Shown: in pieces, positions 1-5,127 of the stretch
Layout of the letters: each line of letters begins with the position of its first letter
Position numbering within the stretch: the first letter of the stretch is position 1
Origin: Alphaproteobacteria bacterium
GTDB taxonomy: Bacteria; Pseudomonadota; Alphaproteobacteria; Rhodobacterales; Rhodobacteraceae
Length of the DNA stretch: 5,784 nt
NCBI GenBank assembly: GCA_030424705.1
Contig: JAUHWJ010000149.1
Location: 1 to 5,784 of the forward strand
Direction: 5' to 3'
The notes under the pieces: model-generated
Seen by the model: the letters and a program-made list of their open reading frames with translations, nothing else
Database searches by the model: none
What the model was told of the DNA's origin: nothing
Translations under genes and position numbers: made by a program

Positions 1-994
1 CCTCCGGCAGCTTCACCCAGAGGAAGATGCCGCCCGGCGGGCGGGAGAATTCGACGGAGGCGCCGAAATGCTCGTCGAGCGCGGCGATGAGCGCATCGAG
101 CTTGGCCTCCAGCGCGCGGTTCAGCTTCGCGACATGGTCGTCGAAATGCGCCGCGCAGAATTCCGCCAGCACCATCTGTTCGAGCGCGCCGGAGCCGGCG
201 TCATGCTTGGCGGAAAGGATGCGGGAGAGGATCGCCCAGGGCGCGACGATGTAGCCGACGCGGAGCGCCGGGGCGATGGACTTGGAGAAGGAGCCGACAT
301 GAATCGTCCTCTCCGGCGCGAGCGCGGCGAGCGCGGGCGGGCGTTCGCCGGACCAGATCAGGTCCGAATAGCATTCGTCCTCGAAGATCGGCAGCCCGTG
401 CTCCCGGCAGAGCGCGGCGACGCGCTCCCGCCGTTCGAGCGGCATGATCGTGCCGGTCGGGTTGTGGACGGTCGGGATGATGTAGAGGAATTTCGGGCGC
501 ACCCCGTCCGCCTTCAGCCGCGCCAGCGCGGCGGCGAAGGCGTCCACGTCCATGCCCTGTTCGTCGACCGGAATCGTGACCATCCGCGCCCCGGCGCGCT
601 GAAGCCGGGGGAAGATGCCGCCGTAATTCGATTCCTCGACGATCACGGTATCCCCCGGCGTCAGCATGGCCGCGTTCACGAGGTCGAGCCCCTGGAGCGA
701 GCCGGAAGTGAGCAGGATCTCGTCCGGGTCGACGCTCATCCCCGCCGCGCGCTTCAGCTTCGCGGCGAGAAACTCGCGGAGCGGGCGATAGCCGAGCGGG
801 CCGGATTGCAGGAAATATGTCCCGAGCGTCCGCCCCTCCCGGCCCAGCACGGCGTCCGCCGCGGCGCGCAGCGCCTCCACCGGCACGGAGGCCTCGTCAT
901 TGTGCCCGCCGACGAAGTTGAAGGGCGGGAACCCGCTCCAGCGCGGGCTCTCGGCCAGTTCGGGCCGGGCGAAGGCGGCGATATCGAAGTTCAT
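1..994 (-). CDS. PLP-dependent class I/II aminotransferase, 3' end outside the window
   Basis: The first 331 residues are visible and the reading frame is open to the left edge, so perhaps 50-70 C-terminal residues are missing. This is a fold-type I PLP enzyme of the 2-aminoadipate aminotransferase (LysN)/MocR-like group, without an N-terminal GntR helix-turn-helix domain. Visible landmarks are the HNPTG motif (Asn178), FEDECYSD with Asp206 to pair with the pyridine nitrogen and Tyr209, SFSK with Lys238 as the Schiff-base lysine, and Arg245 in ALRVGY to hold the PLP phosphate. Near the N terminus, [16 protein letters not shown] (residues 59-74) is the substrate-loop region typical of this group. 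Family members transfer amino groups from amino acids to 2-oxo acids; the donor here cannot be read from sequence. The ATG (994-992) overlaps the rnhA stop as ATGA, with a GGGAGA ribosome binding site six bases upstream. It is not a PhnW-type (class V) transaminase. Confidence 0.88.
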   Translation of the reverse strand, partial: MNFDIAAFARPELAESPRWSGFPPFNFVGGHNDEASVPVEALRAAADAVLGREGRTLGTYFLQSGPLGYRPLREFLAAKLKRAAGMSVDPDEILLTSGSLQGLDLVNAAMLTPGDTVIVEESNYGGIFPRLQRAGARMVTIPVDEQGMDVDAFAAALARLKADGVRPKFLYIIPTVHNPTGTIMPLERRERVAALCREHGLPIFEDECYSDLIWSGERPPALAALAPERTIHVGSFSKSIAPALRVGYIVAPWAILSRILSAKHDAGSGALEQMVLAEFCAAHFDDHVAKLNRALEAKLDALIAALDEHFGASVEFSRPPGGIFLWVKLPE

Positions 995-1464
995 GGCGCG
1001 TCTCCCTTTTTTCTTGGCTTGTAGGGCTCCATGCCCGCGCGCGCGAGGCTGTCGGCCCGTTCGTTCTCCTCATGCCCGGCATGGCCCTTGACCCATTTCC
1101 AGGTCACGGAATGGCGGGCCTGCGCCGCGTCGAGCGCGCGCCAGAGGTCTTCGTTCTTCACCGGCTTCCGGTCGGCCGTCTTCCAGCCGTTCCGCTTCCA
1201 GCCGTGGATCCACTGGGTGACGCCGCCCTTCACGTAATTGGAATCGGTGACGACCGTGATCTCGGTCGGCTTGCCGAGCGCGTTCAGCGCCTCGATGGCG
1301 GCCATGAGCTCCATGCGGTTGTTGGTCGTGTGTGCCTCCCCGCCTTTCAGCTCGCGCTCCCGCACCACCGCGCCGTCCTTCCGCGCGACGAGGAGCGCGC
1401 CCCAGCCGCCGGGGCCGGGATTGCCGGAGCAGGCGCCGTCCGTATAGGCGATGAACTCAGCCAT
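991..1464 (-). CDS. rnhA: Ribonuclease HI
   Basis: RNase HI cuts the RNA strand of RNA-DNA hybrids in the cytoplasm, removing primers and R-loops. The 157-residue product matches the usual length (about 155 in E. coli). All four metal-binding carboxylates are present: Asp9 in [16 protein letters not shown], Glu52 in [10 protein letters not shown], Asp74 in VVTDSNYV and Asp138 in NERADSLA. The catalytic His128 lies in [10 protein letters not shown]. The basic [16 protein letters not shown] stretch (about residues 89-104) is the substrate-binding handle region. The start at 1464 is chosen because [10 protein letters not shown] is the family N terminus; a longer frame from 1638 only reads through the methyltransferase. 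The start overlaps the methyltransferase stop by eight bases, with a GGAAGG three bases upstream of the ATG. The Lys/Arg-rich tail contains an A AAA AAG heptamer (see findings). In many alphaproteobacteria rnhA lies close downstream of ispH, as it does here. Confidence 0.97.
   Translation of the reverse strand: MAEFIAYTDGACSGNPGPGGWGALLVARKDGAVVRERELKGGEAHTTNNRMELMAAIEALNALGKPTEITVVTDSNYVKGGVTQWIHGWKRNGWKTADRKPVKNEDLWRALDAAQARHSVTWKWVKGHAGHEENERADSLARAGMEPYKPRKKGDAP
1001..1006 (-). promoter_or_regulatory. Ribosome binding site of the aminotransferase gene
   Basis: GGGAGA lies six bases before the ATG at 994, inside the last codons of rnhA. It supports the choice of that ATG. It also sits directly after the A-run at 1007-1012, so it would lie just 3' of the possible slippery heptamer. 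Confidence 0.55.
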
Positions 1465-2056
1465 CGGCCTTCCGGCAGAAGATGTGCATGACCTGCTCGG
1501 GCACGCCGTCATAGCCGCCGCCCTGCTTCTCCCGCACGTCGATGTCGCGGAGGCCGGCCTCGCCGAGCAGGCGTTCGATCTCCTCCCGCCCGAAATAGGA
1601 ATAGAAGCGCCCGAGCGAATCCCGCGCCTCGCCCTCACCTTTCTTCAGGCCGAGATAGAGGAGACCGCCGGGGAGAAGCGCGCGGGCGATGCGGGCGAGG
1701 TTTCCGGCCATCGCCGCGCGCGGCGCATGGAGGAGGCAGAAGGAGGCCCAGATCCCGGCATAGCGGGCCACGGCGTCGAACCCTTCGAAGCGCATCACCT
1801 TCACGTTGACGCCGGTCAGTTTCGAAGCCTCGGCGGCGAGGCCGGCGGAGCCGTCGAACGCCTCGACCTTGCGGCCCGCATCCAGCATCCGCTTCGCAGC
1901 CCAGCCGCCGCCGCAGCCGTAGTCGAGGAGCCGCCCCTCCGGCGCCATCGAGAGGAACTTCTCGAGCCAGGCGTATTCGCCCTTCGGAGCCGACCAGTCG
2001 GCATAGGCCGCCCCCTCCCGGTCGTAGAAGGCGAGCGTCTCCTCGTCCCCGCTCAT
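1457..2056 (-). CDS. Class I SAM-dependent methyltransferase, substrate unknown
   Basis: The 199-residue protein has the Rossmann methyltransferase layout. Motif I is [10 protein letters not shown] (residues 43-52), the glycine-rich SAM loop. AFDGS (66-70) carries Asp68, the likely ribose-binding acidic residue. [10 protein letters not shown] (103-112) is the motif IV region, followed by [14 protein letters not shown] (127-140), the post-motif strand-turn. It resembles the small Methyltransf_11/25-type enzymes; the substrate cannot be told. The N-terminal [14 protein letters not shown] is typical of this group. A longer start at 2074 is possible, but ATG at 2056 is preferred: it forms an ATGA overlap with the stop of the upstream phosphonatase gene and has AGGAG five bases before it. 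The 3' end overlaps rnhA by eight bases. No membrane segment or signal peptide is seen, so it should be cytoplasmic. Confidence 0.87.
   Translation of the reverse strand: MSGDEETLAFYDREGAAYADWSAPKGEYAWLEKFLSMAPEGRLLDYGCGGGWAAKRMLDAGRKVEAFDGSAGLAAEASKLTGVNVKVMRFEGFDAVARYAGIWASFCLLHAPRAAMAGNLARIARALLPGGLLYLGLKKGEGEARDSLGRFYSYFGREEIERLLGEAGLRDIDVREKQGGGYDGVPEQVMHIFCRKADG
1468..1473 (-). promoter_or_regulatory. Probable ribosome binding site of rnhA
   Basis: GGAAGG lies three bases before the ATG at 1464, inside the end of the methyltransferase gene. The spacing is shorter than usual, so re-initiation by ribosomes ending at the overlapping stop may matter more than this site. Confidence 0.35.
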
Positions 2057-2820
2057 GCCTGCTCCTGCAGCCATGCGGGGAGGTCCGCGACGGAGTCGAG
2101 AACCGCCTCTGCCCCCGCGGCGCGGAGCGGCGCCGCCGCCCGGTCGCGGAGCGCGGCGCGCGCCTCAGGCCCCAGCGCGGCGAGCGCCTCGGCGGAGAGA
2201 CCGGCGCCGTTTCCCGAGAGCGTGACGCCGAGCGCCCGCGCCCCAGCCGCCTTCGCCGCCTCGATCCCCGGCGCGCTGTCGTCCACCACGAGGACGGCGG
2301 CGGGGTCGCCCTCGCCCAAAGCCGCCATCGCGGCCAGGATCATGTCCGGCGCCGGGCGCGGCGCCGTCACCTCGTCGGCGCAGATCACGACCTCCGGGGA
2401 TATGCCAGCGGCCGCGGCGTGGGGGATGACATGCGCCATGATCTCCCGCGCATAGCCGGTCGTCGAGCCGATCCGCAGCCCCCGCGCCCGGAGCGCGGCC
2501 AGCGCTTCCGGCGCGCCCGGAACCGGCGCCGCCTCCCGCGCCGCGATCTCCGCCGCGAGGGGAGCGAAGGCCTCGTAGAGACGGGCGACCGCCGGCTCGC
2601 CGGCCTCGCCCTGCGCCGCCTTCCAGCGCGCCCGGAGCGACGCTTCGGCCAGCATCGCGCGGAGATGTGCGCGCTTCTCCAATCCCATTGGCGCGCGCGC
2701 CTCCGCCTCCGTCGCCTCGACCCCGAAGCCCGCGAAAGCCTCGACGAAGGCGAGGGCCGGGGCGCGGGAGCCGTGGTCGACCAGCGTTCCCGCCCAGTCG
2801 AAGACCACGGCGCGGATCAA
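2053..2820 (-). CDS. phnX: Phosphonoacetaldehyde hydrolase-like HAD enzyme (phosphonatase)
   Basis: PhnX splits phosphonoacetaldehyde into acetaldehyde and phosphate, the second step of 2-aminoethylphosphonate breakdown. The 255-residue product starts with RAVVFDWAGTLVD, in which Asp8 is the HAD nucleophile and the Trp-Ala-Gly-Thr context is PhnX-like. The cap domain carries APMGLEKRAHLRAM with Lys49, matching the Schiff-base lysine that separates PhnX from ordinary HAD phosphatases. IGSTTGYAREIM (117-128) is HAD motif II, Arg155 in APRPAPDM replaces the usual motif III Lys as in PhnX, and VVDDSAPGI (178-186) supplies acidic Asp180/Asp181. The end, GVTLSGNGAGLS, also resembles PhnX. The usual length is about 265-275, so this one is slightly short. 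The TTG start at 2820 is preceded by GGGAGG and overlaps the upstream stop as TTGA. A related HAD with another aldehyde substrate remains possible, since no other phosphonate gene is recognisable here. Confidence 0.78.
   Translation of the reverse strand: MIRAVVFDWAGTLVDHGSRAPALAFVEAFAGFGVEATEAEARAPMGLEKRAHLRAMLAEASLRARWKAAQGEAGEPAVARLYEAFAPLAAEIAAREAAPVPGAPEALAALRARGLRIGSTTGYAREIMAHVIPHAAAAGISPEVVICADEVTAPRPAPDMILAAMAALGEGDPAAVLVVDDSAPGIEAAKAAGARALGVTLSGNGAGLSAEALAALGPEARAALRDRAAAPLRAAGAEAVLDSVADLPAWLQEQA
2062..2066 (-). promoter_or_regulatory. Ribosome binding site of the methyltransferase gene
   Basis: AGGAG lies five bases before the ATG at 2056, inside the last codons of the phosphonatase gene. 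It decides the start in favour of 2056 over the in-frame ATG at 2074, which would lie upstream of this site. Confidence 0.6.
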
Positions 2821-3275
2821 AGCGCCTCCCCTGCACCGGAGACGGCGAGCCAGAGGCAGGAGACCACCACGGCCGTCAGCAGGAGCCGCAGCGCGAGCCA
2901 CCAGCGCGGCGCGAGCCCCGCGCGCTGAAAGAGGAAATCGATGGGCAGGAGCGCGGGGAAGCCGATCAGCAAGAGGTCCGCCTGCCGCCCCGGCTCCACC
3001 ACGAGCGCGAGGACCATGACGACCGCCGGCGCCACCGCGAGGCCAAGCCAGCGCCAACCCGCATCCCCGGCGGTCTTTTTCCCCGCCACGGCGAAGCCCC
3101 AGAAGACGCCGCTCATATAGGCGAAGATCACAAGCCCGTAGACCTCCGCCACCAGCAGCGCCGGCGCCAGATCGAGTTCCAGCCGCGGCTCCTGCCCCGC
3201 AAGGGCGGCGTAGAGGAAGGGCAGCAAGCCGGCGAGGCCGAGCAGCAGAGCCGGGCGGGGGATCGCGAAGCTCAT
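2817..3275 (-). CDS. Small integral membrane protein, DUF3429-like
   Basis: The 152-residue protein is strongly hydrophobic, with about five likely membrane segments near residues 7-27, 38-64, 75-94, 99-115 and 125-146. The features RPALLLGLAGLLPF at the start, AYMSGVFWGFAV in the second segment and the final LRLLLTAVVVSCLWL resemble DUF3429 proteins, whose function is not known. Conserved-looking polar points are Gly-Val-Phe-Trp-Gly (56-60) and a Pro-Ile-Asp (111-113) in a membrane segment. The start at 3275 is chosen because the hydrophobic family-like N terminus begins there. A longer frame from 3365 adds 30 basic low-complexity residues and would overlap ispH. The gene follows ispH after 46 bases that contain a hairpin, and its stop overlaps the TTG of the phosphonatase gene, so the two are probably co-translated. 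No clear ribosome binding site is seen beyond a G-rich run. Confidence 0.75.
   Translation of the reverse strand: MSFAIPRPALLLGLAGLLPFLYAALAGQEPRLELDLAPALLVAEVYGLVIFAYMSGVFWGFAVAGKKTAGDAGWRWLGLAVAPAVVMVLALVVEPGRQADLLLIGFPALLPIDFLFQRAGLAPRWWLALRLLLTAVVVSCLWLAVSGAGEAL
2825..2830 (-). promoter_or_regulatory. Ribosome binding site supporting a TTG start of phnX
   Basis: GGGAGG lies four bases before TTG at 2820. No ATG or GTG start lies at the right distance for the conserved IRAVVFDWAG N terminus; the nearest in-frame ATG noted, at 3057, would add about 80 residues encoded inside the DUF3429 gene. This site is therefore what fixes the unusual start codon. Confidence 0.55.
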
Positions 3276-3292
3276 GCGACCCCGCCCCCGCT

Positions 3293-3312
3293 CCGGCCCG
3301 AGGACGGACCGG
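3293..3312 (-). other. Hairpin between ispH and the DUF3429 gene
   Basis: In the mRNA sense this 20-base stretch can fold into an eight-pair stem, CCGGUCCG with CGGGCCGG, containing one U-G pair and a UCCU loop. It begins nine bases after the ispH stop codon. No U-run follows, so it is not a classic intrinsic terminator. It could slow the polymerase, protect the ispH 3' end or affect initiation of the next gene, which starts 17 bases later. In such GC-rich DNA a chance stem is also possible. Confidence 0.35.
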
Positions 3313-3321
3313 CGGGCGCCC

Positions 3322-4272
3322 TCACGCCGGCTCCCGCAGGATACGCGGCGCCCGGAACTCGACATTCTCCACCGCCGTCTCCACCAGCTCGACCGTCACG
3401 TCGTAGCGCGCCCGGAAGGCGTCGATCACCTCCTCGACCAGCACTTCCGGGGCCGAGGCGCCGGCGGTGACGCCGACCGCCTTCGCGCCCGCCAGCGCCT
3501 GCCAGTCGATATCAGCGGCGCGCGGCGCAAGCTGGGCGTAGCCGCAGCCAGCCTTCCGCCCGACTTCGACCAGCCGCTGCGAATTGGAGGAATTCGGGGA
3601 GCCGATCACGACCAGCGCGTCGATCCGCGGCGCCATCGCCTTCACCGCGCTCTGGCGGTTCGTCGTGGCGTAGCAGATATCCTCCTTGTGGGGGCCCTGG
3701 ATCGCGGGGAACCGCGTTTTCAGCGCCTCGACGATCTCCGCCGTGTCGTCCACCGAAAGCGTCGTCTGCGTGATCCAGGCGAGGCGCTCCGGGTCCCGCG
3801 GGGCGAGGCCGGCGACATCCTCGACCGTCTCGACGAGCAGAACCTCGCCCTCCGGCAGCTGGCCCATCGTGCCGACCGTCTCCGGATGCCCTTCATGGCC
3901 GATCATGACCATCTGGAGCCCGTTCCGGTGATGCCGCTCCGCCTCGATATGCACCTTGGAGACGAGCGGGCAGGTCGCGTCCACGAAGAGCATCTCCCGC
4001 CGCCGCGCCTCTTCCGGCACGGATTTCGGCACGCCGTGGGCGGAGAAGATCACCGGCCGGTCCGGCGGGCATTCCTCCAGCTCCTCGACGAAGACGGCGC
4101 CTTTCGCGCGGAGCCCGTCCACCACGAAGCGGTTATGCACGATCTCGTGCCGGACATAGACCGGCGCGCCCCATTTGGAGAGCGCCATCTCCACGATCTT
4201 GATCGCCCGGTCCACGCCCGCGCAGAAGCCGCGCGGCGCGGCGAGAAACAGGGTTAGGGGCGGCTTGCTCAT
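3322..4272 (-). CDS. ispH: 4-hydroxy-3-methylbut-2-enyl diphosphate reductase (IspH/LytB)
   Basis: IspH carries out the last step of the MEP isoprenoid pathway, reducing HMBPP to isopentenyl and dimethylallyl diphosphate through a [4Fe-4S] cluster in the cytoplasm. The 316-residue product has the family length. The three cluster cysteines are Cys17 in [12 protein letters not shown], Cys101 in [11 protein letters not shown] and Cys200 in [10 protein letters not shown]. Diphosphate-binding and catalytic residues are also visible: His46 in EIVHN, His79 in SAHGV, His129 and Glu131 in GHPE, the QTTLSVDDT segment (169-177), SPNSSNS (225-231) and Ser273 in TAGASAPE. Nothing essential is missing. The ATG at 4272 gives the usual short N terminus before the first cysteine motif. 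There is no good Shine-Dalgarno sequence before it, and a 59-base gap separates it from the SDR gene, so it might have its own promoter, although none is recognisable. Confidence 0.98.
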   Translation of the reverse strand: MSKPPLTLFLAAPRGFCAGVDRAIKIVEMALSKWGAPVYVRHEIVHNRFVVDGLRAKGAVFVEELEECPPDRPVIFSAHGVPKSVPEEARRREMLFVDATCPLVSKVHIEAERHHRNGLQMVMIGHEGHPETVGTMGQLPEGEVLLVETVEDVAGLAPRDPERLAWITQTTLSVDDTAEIVEALKTRFPAIQGPHKEDICYATTNRQSAVKAMAPRIDALVVIGSPNSSNSQRLVEVGRKAGCGYAQLAPRAADIDWQALAGAKAVGVTAGASAPEVLVEEVIDAFRARYDVTVELVETAVENVEFRAPRILREPA

Positions 4273-4308
4273 GCCGAGAGGCTTAACCGAGCCCCGCCGC
4301 GATGGGAA

Positions 4309-4324
4309 GCGCCGGGGCCGGCGC
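4309..4324 (-). other. GC-only inverted repeat between the SDR gene and ispH
   Basis: In the mRNA sense, GCGCCG and CGGCGC flank a four-base GCCC spacer, seven bases after the SDR stop codon. It could be a weak terminator or pause site marking a transcript boundary before ispH. No U-run follows it, and the base composition alone makes such repeats likely, so the call is weak. Confidence 0.3.
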
Positions 4325-4331
4325 CGGGCGC

Positions 4332-5117
4332 TCAGCGGGAGAAATTCCCGTTCCTAGCCCCCGCGCCGCCGTCCACCGTCACCACCGTGCCGGACATGTA
4401 GGAGGCCCGCTCCGAGACGAGGAAGGCGACCACGTCCGCCACTTCCGCCACCGTCGCCGCCCGCCCGAGCGGGTTGGCGGCGAGCGCGTCGCGCCAGCCC
4501 TCCTCCCCGCCAGTCTTCGCCTTTCGTGCGGTCTTCAGCAGCGTCGCCAGCCGCTCCGTCTCCGTGAGGCCGGGCTGAACCGCGAGGATGCGGACGCCGT
4601 ATTCGATGCTGACCCCGCCGACCGCGCGCGTGAAGGCGTTAAGCGCGGCGTTGCCGGTCGTCCCCGCGACATAGCCCCAATCGTGCCGCTCCGCCGCGAG
4701 GCCGGTGACGTTGAGGATCACGCCGCCGCCCTGTTTCCTCATTGCGGCGAGATAGGCGCGGGAGAGGTTGACGTAGCCGAAGACCTTCAGCTCCCACGCC
4801 TCGCGCCAGCGCGCCTCGTCGATCGCGTCGATGTCGCCGCCCGGGATGGCGCCGGCGTTGTTTACGAGGATGTCGGGCGCGCCCGTCCCTGCCAGCAGAG
4901 CCTCGGCGCTGCCCCGCGCCGAAAGGTCCATCGCCACGCCCCGCGCCTTCGCGCCCTTCGCGACAAGCGCGGCGACCGCCGCGTCGAGCCCCGCGCCGCC
5001 GCGCGCGACGAGCGTCACCGCGGCGCCTTCCGCCGCCAGCGCCTCGGCGACGCCGAAGCCGATTCCCTTGGAGGCGCCGGTGACGACCGCGCGCTTGCCC
5101 TTCAGTCCGAGATCCAT
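4332..5117 (-). CDS. Short-chain dehydrogenase/reductase with an altered catalytic tetrad
   Basis: The 261-residue protein has the single-domain Rossmann layout of classical SDRs, which normally carry out NAD(P)-dependent oxidation or reduction of alcohols and carbonyls in the cytoplasm. Visible are the cofactor loop TGASKGIG (13-20), Asp64 in AMDLS near the adenine, NNAG (86-89) and the C-terminal [10 protein letters not shown] (242-251). Arg39, in the VARGG after the second strand, may favour NADP(H). The catalytic region is unusual: Tyr149 is present in [20 protein letters not shown], but the lysine four residues later is Thr153, the usual Ser region reads NVTG (135-138), and Lys111 in LKVFG stands where the tetrad Asn normally is. 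I recall a subgroup of bacterial SDRs with this same arrangement, so it is probably a real subfamily rather than a damaged gene. The substrate is unknown. The ATG at 5117 lies ten bases after the cyclase stop and is preceded by GGGGGAAGG. Confidence 0.9.
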   Translation of the reverse strand: MDLGLKGKRAVVTGASKGIGFGVAEALAAEGAAVTLVARGGAGLDAAVAALVAKGAKARGVAMDLSARGSAEALLAGTGAPDILVNNAGAIPGGDIDAIDEARWREAWELKVFGYVNLSRAYLAAMRKQGGGVILNVTGLAAERHDWGYVAGTTGNAALNAFTRAVGGVSIEYGVRILAVQPGLTETERLATLLKTARKAKTGGEEGWRDALAANPLGRAATVAEVADVVAFLVSERASYMSGTVVTVDGGAGARNGNFSR

Positions 5118-5118
5118 G

Positions 5119-5127
5119 CCTTCCCCC
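5119..5127 (-). promoter_or_regulatory. Ribosome binding site of the SDR gene
   Basis: The purine-rich GGGGGAAGG fills almost the whole gap between the cyclase TAA stop and the SDR ATG. It supports the start at 5117 and suggests that both genes are read from one transcript. The spacing is short if AAGG is the pairing part and normal if the G-run is. Confidence 0.45.

Noticed and set aside
1..994. Aminotransferase as PhnW (2-aminoethylphosphonate transaminase)
   Set aside because: PhnW belongs to the class V aminotransferase family. The [13 protein letters not shown] and SFSK motifs here place the protein in the class I/II LysN/MocR-like group.
68..1024. Long open frame of 318 codons on the plus strand, opposite the aminotransferase gene
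   Set aside because: It lies codon-aligned opposite the aminotransferase, has an Arg/Gly/Asp-rich composition typical of antisense frames in GC-rich DNA, and shows no known domain.
1451..2455. Long plus-strand open frame of 334 codons across the methyltransferase and phosphonatase genes
   Set aside because: It spans two clear genes on the other strand, turns into Ala/Ser/Arg-rich low-complexity sequence and has no recognisable motif.
2165..2836. Minus-strand open frame of 223 codons inside the phosphonatase gene
   Set aside because: It is a Gly/Arg-rich alternate frame of the same strand, and the phosphonatase frame carries all the motifs.
3293..3312. Hairpin after ispH as an intrinsic terminator
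   Set aside because: No U-run follows the stem, and the next gene starts only 17 bases later in the same direction. It was kept only as an unassigned hairpin.
3276..3365. Longer start for the DUF3429 protein at 3365
   Set aside because: The extra 30 residues are basic and low in complexity, and most of the extension overlaps the ispH 3' end. The hydrophobic family-like N terminus begins at 3275.
3274..4257. Plus-strand open frame of 327 codons opposite ispH
   Set aside because: ispH on the minus strand is certain, with every catalytic residue in place. The opposite frame is His/Arg/Asp-rich without family features, as expected for an antisense shadow.
4340..4360. GGAAC motif (minus strand, 4354-4350) resembling an alphaproteobacterial EcfG -35 element upstream of ispH
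   Set aside because: No CGTT-like -10 element is found 16-17 bases downstream, and the motif lies in the SDR coding sequence.
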